Source: Alphaproteobacteria bacterium (GTDB lineage Bacteria; Pseudomonadota; Alphaproteobacteria; Puniceispirillales; Puniceispirillaceae). Taken from it: a DNA stretch of 12,342 nucleotides. Shown here piece by piece: positions 1 to 5,925 of this stretch (position 1 is the first letter of the stretch; each line of letters starts with the position of its first letter). Made by a program: the position numbers and the translations under genes. The stretch lies in NCBI GenBank assembly GCA_011525265.1, contig WTHV01000143.1, positions 1-12,342 of the forward strand, in the 5' to 3' direction. The notes under the pieces were generated by a model. That model ran no database searches. It saw nothing but the letters and a program-made list of their open reading frames with translations, and was not told where the DNA came from.

Positions 1-1454
1 ATATCACTTTGGCAAGCGGTATATGGCAAAGCCAGCTTCATGCCATTAACGAGCAAGGGGCTGATTATGGGCGCTCTTCCATAGGGGCAGGGCAGAAGGT
101 GAATGTGGAATTTGTATCTGCTAACCCTACAGGCCCCCTTCATGCCGCCCATGCAAGAGGGGCTATTTTTGGTGATAGCCTTGCGCATTTGCTTGAATTT
201 GCTGGCTTTGATGTGGTGCGCGAATATTATGTGAATGATGCTGGCACACAAGTGGATGTTTTGGCACGCTCTGCCTATTTGCGCTATTGTGAAGCGTTTG
301 GCGAAGATATAGAAATCCCAGCTGGTCTCTATCCCGGTGATTATCTAAAAGAGGTTGGCGTTGCCTTAAAAGACAAATTTGGTGATAGCCTAAAAAGCCA
401 GTCAGAAGATACCTATCTGCCTGTAGTGCGTGAATTTGCCATTGCGCAAATAATGGATGGCATTAAGGCAGATTTGGTACGCCTTGGTGTCTCAATGGAT
501 TTATATAGCTCAGAGCGTGCGCTAACGACAACAGGCAAGGTTGATGAGGCAATTGCGCATCTTTCACAGCAAGGGTTGGTCTATCGCGGTGTGTTAGAGC
601 CGCCTAAAGGGCAATTGCCTGATGATTGGGAAGAGCGCGAACAGCTGTTATTCAAAGCCACTGATTTTGGGGATGATGTTGACAGGCCATTACAGAAATC
701 TGATGGAAGCTGGACCTATTTTGCCTCTGATATTGCTTACCACTTTGATAAATGGCAAAGAACGAATGGCACAATGATTGATGTTTGGGGCGCCGATCAT
801 GGTGGCTATGTCAAACGTATGAAGGCCGCTGTTAAAGCAACCTCAGGCCAAGATAATCAATTGGACGTGAAATTATGCCAGCTTGTGACATTGCTTGATA
901 ATGGCCAGCCTGTGAAAATGTCCAAAAGAGCCGGAACCTTTGTGACTTTGTCTGATGTCATGGATGCGGTTGGTGCGGACGTGATGCGTTTCATCATGTT
1001 AACGCGCCGCAATGATCAGTCACTTGAGTTTGATTATGCCAAAGTAACAGAGAAAAGCCGTGAAAACCCTGTTTTCTATGTGCAATATGCCCATGCAAGA
1101 GCGCGTTCTGTGTTCCGTCAGGAAGATGCCATAGCGGAATTTGCTGATGGCGATCTAAGCCTCCTAAAAGATGATTTAGAAGTGCGCCTTATCAAGCAAT
1201 TAATAAGCTGGCCACAAGTGATTGAGGCAGCGGCCAAAATGCATGAGCCGCACCGTATCGCCTTCTACCTGATGGATTTAGCGGCTGCTTTCCATGGCTT
1301 ATGGAATGGGGGACGTGATAATCCATCATTGAAATTCATTCAGACAGATAATGCAGAGGTAACAAAAGCGCGTATGGTTCTTGTCAACGCTACCTCAAAC
1401 GTGATTAGATCAGGTCTAAATTTGCTGTCAATTCAAGCCGCAGAGGAGATGTAG
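1..1454 (+). CDS. argS: Arginyl-tRNA synthetase, 5'-truncated by window edge
   Basis: This class I aminoacyl-tRNA synthetase charges tRNA-Arg with arginine in the cytoplasm. The frame is open from base 3 with no true start, and a TTG at 9 lies inside the protein. About 484 residues are visible against roughly 560-590 for the family, so about 100 N-terminal residues (the Add-1 domain) lie outside. The HIGH signature appears as HAAH (bases 141-152) inside the conserved SANPTGPLHAAHARG stretch. The KMSKR loop is intact at 915-929, followed by the typical FVTLSDVMDAVGADVMRF context. The C-terminal part, from the NPVFYVQYAHAR segment onward, is the DALR anticodon-binding domain. It ends four bases before the SPOR-domain gene, so the two are probably cotranscribed. 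Identification is secure; only the 5' end is unknown. Confidence 0.97.
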   Translation, partial: ITLASGIWQSQLHAINEQGADYGRSSIGAGQKVNVEFVSANPTGPLHAAHARGAIFGDSLAHLLEFAGFDVVREYYVNDAGTQVDVLARSAYLRYCEAFGEDIEIPAGLYPGDYLKEVGVALKDKFGDSLKSQSEDTYLPVVREFAIAQIMDGIKADLVRLGVSMDLYSSERALTTTGKVDEAIAHLSQQGLVYRGVLEPPKGQLPDDWEEREQLLFKATDFGDDVDRPLQKSDGSWTYFASDIAYHFDKWQRTNGTMIDVWGADHGGYVKRMKAAVKATSGQDNQLDVKLCQLVTLLDNGQPVKMSKRAGTFVTLSDVMDAVGADVMRFIMLTRRNDQSLEFDYAKVTEKSRENPVFYVQYAHARARSVFRQEDAIAEFADGDLSLLKDDLEVRLIKQLISWPQVIEAAAKMHEPHRIAFYLMDLAAAFHGLWNGGRDNPSLKFIQTDNAEVTKARMVLVNATSNVIRSGLNLLSIQAAEEM

Positions 1455-1458
1455 GTTC

Positions 1459-2274
1459 ATGCGTGAAGGGGATGAGGCACGAGCAAGCTTTTCACCTGCT
1501 ATGATAATAGCGCTGATTGTGGCTGTTGGTATCGCGGCCGCCATTGGGACATATGTCACACAGATGGTATCAGATAATGCGCCAGTTGATGTGGTGGTTT
1601 TGAAATCAGATGTGGTTGATTATAAAACCAAACCAGAAGAAGTCAGTGCAAAACCAGATGCTGGTGCACAATCATCTGTGATGACAATGCTTGATGAGTT
1701 GAATGCCAGTAAAGATGATGTCGAAGTGCTGTCATTAAAACCAGATGCCCCCGAGATGCCAGAAGTCGCTATTCCATCTGAGGCAGAAACAGATGAAAAA
1801 GACGCTGTGACAGAGGTGGCAGAAAATCAGGCTCAGAGTGCGAAAATCGCCAAGCCTGGTGCAACACCAGATAAGCCTGAAACGAAAAAAGAGGCCGAAA
1901 AAGAGGCTGATAATGCCGGTGGGAATGCCAGTGAGAATAACAGTGAGGAAAATGGGGCGGCAAAACCGCTTAAGCGCCCGATTAAGCCACTTGTGATTGA
2001 AAACCCTGTTGCAAAAGGGCCATCTATGATGGTTCAGCTTGCCGCATTCCGCAATCAGGAAAAGGCAGAAGAAGTTGCCGCTCTTTTAACAGAAAAGCAC
2101 AAAGACCGTCTGCAAGGCTTAAGCCTTGGCATCATGCAAGCTGATACAGGTAGTTCTGGTATATTCTGGCGTGTGACAACAGAGCCGTTGCCAACCGAAG
2201 ATGCACGCACCCTATGTGATAATCTCAAACGTGCTGGCCAAGATTGTATTTTCCGTAAAGTCACGGTGCAATAA
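1459..2274 (+). CDS. SPOR-domain inner-membrane protein
   Basis: Protein of 271 residues with a short cytoplasmic N-terminus, one membrane segment at about residues 13-32, a long low-complexity linker (about 40-185) rich in Glu, Asp, Lys and Ala, and a C-terminal SPOR domain (about 190-271, beginning MMVQLAAF). SPOR domains bind denuded septal peptidoglycan glycans, so this is expected to be a bitopic periplasmic protein of the cell-envelope or division machinery. The ATG at 1459 follows GAGGAGA (1443-1449) within the end of argS. In many Alphaproteobacteria a SPOR gene lies in this position after argS and is followed by nagZ; here scpA follows after 32 bases. The linker is unlikely to be conserved in sequence. 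Family assignment is firm; its exact role in this organism is inference. Confidence 0.9.
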   Translation: MREGDEARASFSPAMIIALIVAVGIAAAIGTYVTQMVSDNAPVDVVVLKSDVVDYKTKPEEVSAKPDAGAQSSVMTMLDELNASKDDVEVLSLKPDAPEMPEVAIPSEAETDEKDAVTEVAENQAQSAKIAKPGATPDKPETKKEAEKEADNAGGNASENNSEENGAAKPLKRPIKPLVIENPVAKGPSMMVQLAAFRNQEKAEEVAALLTEKHKDRLQGLSLGIMQADTGSSGIFWRVTTEPLPTEDARTLCDNLKRAGQDCIFRKVTVQ

Positions 2275-2306
2275 TCCGCTGACAATGAAATAGTGCTGTA
2301 GATAAG

Positions 2307-3095
2307 ATGACTGATATCACCTTCGAAGATGACACAAGCCAAGCACCTGTTGATGGTGACCAACAGCTTGGTCTATTTGTAAATCTTGAAGGATTTGAAG
2401 GGCCTATTGATTTATTGCTCTCTTTGGCGCGTGAGCAAAAGGTGGATTTAACAAAGATAGCTATTCTGCCATTAGCAGAACAATACCTGTCTTATATTAC
2501 CACAGCGCGCGAATTAAATCTTGAAGTGGCGGCTGATTACCTTGTGATGGCGGCATGGCTGGCTTATCTGAAATCGCGTTTACTTTTGCCTGAAATTGAA
2601 GCGGAAGGCGATGAAGAAGTCATTGATATGACAGATGCATTGCGCTATCAGCTCCTTCGTCTTGAAGCAATGCAAACAGCTGCCAAAAGGCTAGCCTCAT
2701 TGCCGCGATTGAACCGTGCGCGCTTTGCCAGAGGTATGGAAGAATATTTTTCAAAGACAGAACGCCCTTTATGGACAGCCACACTTTATGATTTGCTATC
2801 TGTCTATGGTGAGATGCGCTCGCAAGATGAAGCACAAACTTTGACCATTGCGGCAACAAGATTATATTCGGTTCAAGAAGCTTCTGGGCGTTTGCGCCAT
2901 TTGCTAAAAACAGCGCCAGGATGGACAGTCTTAGAGCAATTCCTGCCGCCAAATCTGAAACAGCCGCTTGATAAACGCTCTGCTATGGCGTCTCATTTTG
3001 TCGCGTCTCTTGAATTGGCAAAAGAGGGTGTGGTGAATTTGCGCCAGCAATCACATTATGGGCCGATTTATTTGCGGATGAAGGAGTTGTCATAA
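2307..3095 (+). CDS. scpA: Segregation and condensation protein A (kleisin)
   Basis: ScpA is the kleisin that bridges SMC heads and, with ScpB, forms the bacterial condensin that organises and segregates the chromosome. The 262-residue length is typical. The N-terminal signature is clear: LEGFEGPIDLLLSLAREQKVD at about residues 27-47, then IAILPLAEQYL, AADYLVMAAWLAYLKSRLLLPE at about 75-96, the N-terminal helical region that contacts the SMC neck. An acidic stretch (EIEAEGDEE) leads into the middle segment, and the C-terminal winged-helix part ends with GPIYLRMKEL. The ATG at 2307 has no good Shine-Dalgarno sequence (only GATAAG directly before it), so this start is the weakest in the block, though no better one is visible upstream. 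scpB begins one base after its stop. Confidence 0.95.
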   Translation: MTDITFEDDTSQAPVDGDQQLGLFVNLEGFEGPIDLLLSLAREQKVDLTKIAILPLAEQYLSYITTARELNLEVAADYLVMAAWLAYLKSRLLLPEIEAEGDEEVIDMTDALRYQLLRLEAMQTAAKRLASLPRLNRARFARGMEEYFSKTERPLWTATLYDLLSVYGEMRSQDEAQTLTIAATRLYSVQEASGRLRHLLKTAPGWTVLEQFLPPNLKQPLDKRSAMASHFVASLELAKEGVVNLRQQSHYGPIYLRMKELS

Positions 3096-3096
3096 G

Positions 3097-3786
3097 ATGA
3101 CGAAATCTTATACAGAGTTTCCAGAAGCCCTTTTGCAGAAATCTAAGGTCGTTGAGGCTGTTATTTTTGCAAGTGCCGTGCCTGTAAAAGCGCGTGATTT
3201 GGTTGCATATCTTGCGGATGAAAGTGAATTATCGGCTGTCATCTCAATCATTGAAGAACGTTATGGCGCTTTTTCAGGTGTGGAATTGGTGCGCCGTGAA
3301 GATGCTTATGCGTTTCGCACGCGCCCAGAGATTGCAGAAGCGCTATCGATTGACCGGCAGGTTGAGCGCCCCTTGTCACGTGCTGCCATGGAAGTATTGG
3401 CTATCATTGCCTATCATCAACCTGTCACTCGTGCTGAGATTGAGGAGATCAGAGGTATCAGCCTATCGAAAGGGACGATGGATATCCTGCTTGAGATTGG
3501 CTGGATTAAACCAAAAGGGCGCAGACGCACTCCGGGACGGCCTTTAACATGGGGCACAGCACCCGCCTTTTTGGATCATTTCGGCCTTGAGGCACTTGAT
3601 GCCTTGCCTGGTATGGAAGAATTAAAATCATCTGGTCTGCTTCGCAAAGGCATTGTTCTTGGTGGCCTTGGTGAGGGGGATAATCAAACCGGTCTCGACG
3701 CAGATGAAGATGATGCGATCGGCTCTGATGAAGATTTGCTTGAAATGGCATTTGATGAAACTGAATTTGCAGATGAGGATAGATGA
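3097..3786 (+). CDS. scpB: Segregation and condensation protein B
   Basis: ScpB forms a dimer of tandem winged-helix domains that binds the ScpA kleisin in the SMC complex. It has 229 residues: first winged helix at about 14-85, second at about 92-165 with the signature SRAAMEVLAIIAYHQPVTRAEIEEIRG and the GRRRTPGRPLTWGT wing at 141-154. The ATG at 3097 is one base after the scpA stop, with AAGGAG (3081-3086) inside the scpA end, which supports translational coupling. The last 35 or so residues (from about 193) form a strongly acidic, probably disordered tail (many Asp and Glu). The stop overlaps the start of the following ABC ATPase by four bases (ATGA at 3783-3786). Confidence 0.95.
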   Translation: MTKSYTEFPEALLQKSKVVEAVIFASAVPVKARDLVAYLADESELSAVISIIEERYGAFSGVELVRREDAYAFRTRPEIAEALSIDRQVERPLSRAAMEVLAIIAYHQPVTRAEIEEIRGISLSKGTMDILLEIGWIKPKGRRRTPGRPLTWGTAPAFLDHFGLEALDALPGMEELKSSGLLRKGIVLGGLGEGDNQTGLDADEDDAIGSDEDLLEMAFDETEFADEDR

Positions 3787-4841
3787 AACAGCTTTCTTTT
3801 AAGAATATCAGCCATTCCTATGCGGATATGCCATCTGTAAAAGATATCTCTTTTACGATTCAAGCAGGAGAAGTGGTGTCTCTTTTAGGGCCAAGCGGTT
3901 GTGGCAAATCCACAATGTTACGCTTAGCAGCAGGCTTGGAAAGACCACAAAAAGGTAAAATAATTCAAGATGATACGGTGATATCCTCACCTGATTTTGC
4001 ACTTGATCCCTCACTGCGGGGTGTGGGATTAGTCTTTCAAAATTATGCGCTATTTCCCCATCTAACTGTGCTTGAGAATGTGTGCTATGGGCTAAAAGGC
4101 AAAAAGAAAGATAATGTGGCCTTGGCAGAAGAGGTCATGGCGGATTTTGATATTTTGCCATTAGCCGAAAATTATCCCAGTGAATTATCAGGTGGCCAGC
4201 AACAACGTGTAGCATTAGCCAGAGCTGTTTGCCCCGCGCCAGATTTGGTATTGCTAGACGAGCCTTTCTCTGGCCTTGATACGAGATTGCGTGAACGTAT
4301 CAGAGACAGGCTACTCCACGTCCTGCGGGAAAAAAACATTGCCGCATTAATGGTCACACATGATGCCGAAGAAGCGATGTTTATGTCTGATAAAATCGTG
4401 GTGTTAGAAAAGGGGCAGGTGGCACAAATTGGCACGCCACTAGAAGTGTATCGCTCACCACAATCTTCATTCGTTGCAACATTCTTTGGTGAGGCAAATC
4501 AATTCTCTAGCGCTGTCTCACAAGGCGTTATTACGTCTGTGCTTGGCCCGATAGATGCCTCACAATTTGCTGATGGCACAAAGGTTGAAGTTGTAATCCG
4601 CAACGAGAATCTGACCGTTTATGACACAAAGCATGATCATTGCTCGCCAACGCCTTTCACTATCATGGAAACACATCTTTTGGGCAGTAATACCCTTGTC
4701 CACCTATCTGATAAGAAAGATGATAGCGGGCATCATTTTCATGCCAAAATACCTGGGTTAAATTTCTTTGAAGTTGGCGCAACGGTCTATTTATCCGCCG
4801 CACAAAGTGACATCTTCTTATTTGAATCATCAAATGGTTAA
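3783..4841 (+). CDS. ABC transporter ATP-binding protein, FbpC/PotA type
   Basis: ATPase of a binding-protein-dependent importer, most like the ferric-iron (FbpC) and polyamine (PotA) group. It has 352 residues. All ABC motifs are intact: Walker A GPSGCGKST (36-44), Q-loop in VFQNYALFPHLTV (Gln86), signature LSGGQQQR (135-142), Walker B LVLLDEPF (155-162) and switch His193 in VTHD. The segment SGLDTRLRERIR and the FFGEAN junction after the nucleotide-binding domain resemble FbpC. Residues about 240-350 form a TOBE-like regulatory domain, with VIRNEN where VIRPE is usual. No permease or binding-protein gene is next to it, so it is an orphan component here. Its start overlaps the scpB stop (ATGA), which implies coupled translation with condensin genes. 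Substrate cannot be told from this sequence. Confidence 0.88.
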   Translation: MKQLSFKNISHSYADMPSVKDISFTIQAGEVVSLLGPSGCGKSTMLRLAAGLERPQKGKIIQDDTVISSPDFALDPSLRGVGLVFQNYALFPHLTVLENVCYGLKGKKKDNVALAEEVMADFDILPLAENYPSELSGGQQQRVALARAVCPAPDLVLLDEPFSGLDTRLRERIRDRLLHVLREKNIAALMVTHDAEEAMFMSDKIVVLEKGQVAQIGTPLEVYRSPQSSFVATFFGEANQFSSAVSQGVITSVLGPIDASQFADGTKVEVVIRNENLTVYDTKHDHCSPTPFTIMETHLLGSNTLVHLSDKKDDSGHHFHAKIPGLNFFEVGATVYLSAAQSDIFLFESSNG

Positions 4842-4892
4842 GGGGCTATAAATGCGCTTTTTTGCACATCAGCGCTTTCTTTATTGCCCCTT
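4840..4892 (+). terminator. Nested inverted repeats after the ABC ATPase gene, possible terminator
   Basis: An outer pair AAGGGGC (4840-4846) / GCCCCTT (4886-4892) encloses an inner pair GCGCT (4854-4858) / AGCGC (4871-4875). The inner arm is followed by a T-rich run (TTTCTTTATT). Either hairpin could end transcription from the scp/ABC block. The structure is imperfect and the inner loop is 12 bases, so it is only a candidate. The downstream arm overlaps the proposed -35 box of the tatA promoter. Confidence 0.45.
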
Positions 4893-4912
4893 GAGAATGC
4901 GCACCCTATAGT
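4884..4912 (+). promoter_or_regulatory. Candidate sigma-70 promoter for tatA
   Basis: TTGCCC (4884-4889) and TATAGT (4907-4912) are separated by exactly 17 bases. The -35 box matches the consensus at 4 of 6 positions and the -10 box at 5 of 6. The start of transcription would fall near 4919, giving a leader of about 38 bases with the AAGAGG ribosome site at 4945-4950. It is read by eye only. Confidence 0.45.
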
Positions 4913-4956
4913 GTGGTAATAATTTTGGATTTTTTAGCAGAGAAAAGAGGCTGAAG

Positions 4957-5307
4957 ATGGGTTTTACAAGTATTTGGCATTGGATCATTGTCCTTGCAGT
5001 TGTTCTTATTTTATTCGCGCGTCCAGGGAAAATTTCTGGGATCATGGGTGATTTCGGTAAGGGCTTGCGCAACTTTAAAGATGGCGTAAAAGGTGATGAA
5101 GAGGGCGAAGCTGAAGTCGAAGCAGAAGCTGTACCAGCACCAAAGAAAAAAGCAGCTAAGAAGCCTGCTAAGAAAGCCGCTCCAAAGAAGAAGGCAGCCA
5201 AGAAAGCAGCAAAAAAGCCAGCGAAGGCAGCAGCGAAAAAAGCCGCTAAAAAGCCTGCTAAGAAAGCAGCGAAAAAAGCAGCGAAAAAAGCCGCTAAGAA
5301 GTCTTAA
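4957..5307 (+). CDS. tatA: Sec-independent protein translocase TatA with histone H1-like tail
   Basis: TatA oligomers form the passage for folded twin-arginine proteins across the inner membrane. The N-terminus MGFTSIWHWIIVLAVVLILF is the typical membrane helix, followed by the amphipathic helix (KISGIMGDFGKGLRNFKDGVK, about 25-45). The helix hinge reads F-A-R-P-G instead of the usual F-G. Next come an acidic patch (residues 47-58, six Glu and one Asp) and an extraordinary C-terminal tail, residues 60-116 (bases 5134-5304): 27 Lys, 23 Ala, 6 Pro and one final Ser, mostly AAKK tetrapeptides. Most alphaproteobacterial TatA proteins I know are 60-90 residues and lack this. The ATG at 4957 follows AAGAGG (4945-4950). 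An intrinsic terminator directly follows the gene. TatA identity is secure; the tail's function is unknown. Confidence 0.95.
   Translation: MGFTSIWHWIIVLAVVLILFARPGKISGIMGDFGKGLRNFKDGVKGDEEGEAEVEAEAVPAPKKKAAKKPAKKAAPKKKAAKKAAKKPAKAAAKKAAKKPAKKAAKKAAKKAAKKS
5134..5304 (+). repeat. Degenerate 12-base repeats encoding AAKK units of the TatA tail
   Basis: The coding sequence for TatA residues 60-116 consists of imperfect 12-base units (Ala-Ala-Lys-Lys) interrupted by Pro codons. GCAGCGAAAAAA occurs in frame at 5230-5241, 5266-5277 and 5278-5289, the last two in perfect tandem. A longer block recurs at 5155-5177 and 5245-5267 with one difference in 23 bases. Elsewhere Ala and Lys codons vary (GCA, GCG, GCC, GCT; AAA, AAG), so the peptide pattern is kept while the DNA has diverged, suggesting selection on the protein and not just recent slippage. 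Confidence 0.85.
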
Positions 5308-5330
5308 TAACGCTAGATACAACATGATCT

Positions 5331-5356
5331 GATAGGGCAGTTTTGCCCTATCTTTT
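5331..5356 (+). terminator. Strong intrinsic terminator between tatA and tatB
   Basis: A perfect nine-base-pair stem, GATAGGGCA (5331-5339) with TGCCCTATC (5344-5352), has a four-base loop GTTT and is followed at once by TTTT. This is a textbook Rho-independent terminator located 23 bases after the tatA stop. It would end or attenuate transcription before tatB. Confidence 0.88.
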
Positions 5357-5382
5357 ATGTATGTGGCTTTTATGTATGTGGC
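5353..5382 (+). repeat. Perfect 15-base tandem duplication
   Basis: The unit TTTTATGTATGTGGC occurs twice without change (5353-5367 and 5368-5382), and TTTA follows at 5383. The first copy begins in the T-run of the tatA terminator. It lies in the tatA-tatB gap and encodes nothing obvious; a simple replication duplication is the plain explanation. Confidence 0.9.
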
Positions 5383-5386
5383 TTTA

Positions 5387-5415
5387 TTAACAGGTCGTCA
5401 CACCTTTAGGGTAAT
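5387..5415 (+). promoter_or_regulatory. Weak candidate promoter for tatB
   Basis: TTAACA (5387-5392, 5 of 6 to the -35 consensus) and GGTAAT (5410-5415, 4 of 6 to the -10 consensus) lie 17 bases apart, just after the terminator and tandem repeat. Transcription would begin within the ribosome-site region of tatB (AAGGA at 5419-5423), leaving a very short leader. Read-through from tatA is the alternative. Confidence 0.3.
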
Positions 5416-5431
5416 TTCAAGGATTTAACGA

Positions 5432-5890
5432 ATGTTTGATTTAGGCTGGCAGGAATTTTTGATGGTCGCTGTGGTGCTCATGCTTGTCGTGGGGCCAAAA
5501 GACTTGCCGCGCATCTTACGCAGTTTTTCGCAATTAATGCGTAAAGCCAAATCTATGGCACGTGAATTTACCTCATCATTAGAAGATGTGGCCCGCCAAG
5601 AAGAGTTTAAAGATGTCAAAGACATTCTCTATGATGCCAAAGAAGGCAATTTTGATGAGATGGCGAAAATCATTGGCGGCGATATTCAAGAAGCAGCCGA
5701 AGATATCAAAGCCTCGGCCGATCTTGATGACTTTGAAGATGATATAAAAGAGATTGCAGGCAAAAAAGCACCGAAAGCATCCCAAAAGAAAAGCGCAAAA
5801 AAGCCGGCGAAAGCAAAAGGTAAGACCAGTGCAAAAACGGGCGCAAAAACAGGTGCAAAGACAGCAAAAAAGGCAAAAGCATCTACTTAA
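5432..5890 (+). CDS. tatB: Sec-independent protein translocase TatB with lysine-rich tail
   Basis: TatB pairs with TatC to form the receptor for twin-arginine signal peptides. The N-terminus MFDLGWQEFLMVAVVLMLVVGPKDLPRIL carries the diagnostic TatB glutamate (Glu8) and the VGPKDLP turn after the membrane helix. An amphipathic and acidic helical region runs from about 27 to 110. Residues 111-152 form a basic tail with 16 Lys in 42 positions, plus Ala, Thr, Ser and Gly, including a repeated GAKT. It is similar in character to the TatA tail but different in composition (Thr, Ser and Gly present, few Pro). The 152-residue length is within the family range. The ATG at 5432 has AAGGA (5419-5423) at eight bases. 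tatC follows after 35 bases. Confidence 0.95.
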   Translation: MFDLGWQEFLMVAVVLMLVVGPKDLPRILRSFSQLMRKAKSMAREFTSSLEDVARQEEFKDVKDILYDAKEGNFDEMAKIIGGDIQEAAEDIKASADLDDFEDDIKEIAGKKAPKASQKKSAKKPAKAKGKTSAKTGAKTGAKTAKKAKAST

Positions 5891-5925
5891 ACGTGATGCG
5901 TTTTAATTGTTAAGAGAAGCATATT

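Noticed and set aside
9..11. TTG at 9 as the start of argS
   Set aside because: The frame is open to the left edge and about 100 N-terminal family residues would be missing; the gene is cut by the window.
2055..2363. Minus-strand open frames over the SPOR and scpA genes
   Set aside because: No ribosome site or recognisable domain; they lie opposite well-supported genes.
5134..5304. Repeats in the tatA tail as a CRISPR array
   Set aside because: Units are 12 bases, in frame and contiguous without spacers; they encode AAKK units.
5011..5325. Long open frame on the minus strand opposite tatA, and another open frame on the plus strand at 5093-5332
   Set aside because: Both are shadows of the Lys/Ala repeat: AAG/AAA/GCN-rich DNA leaves other frames open. 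They lack sensible domains, and tatA in its own frame has a full family signature and ribosome site.
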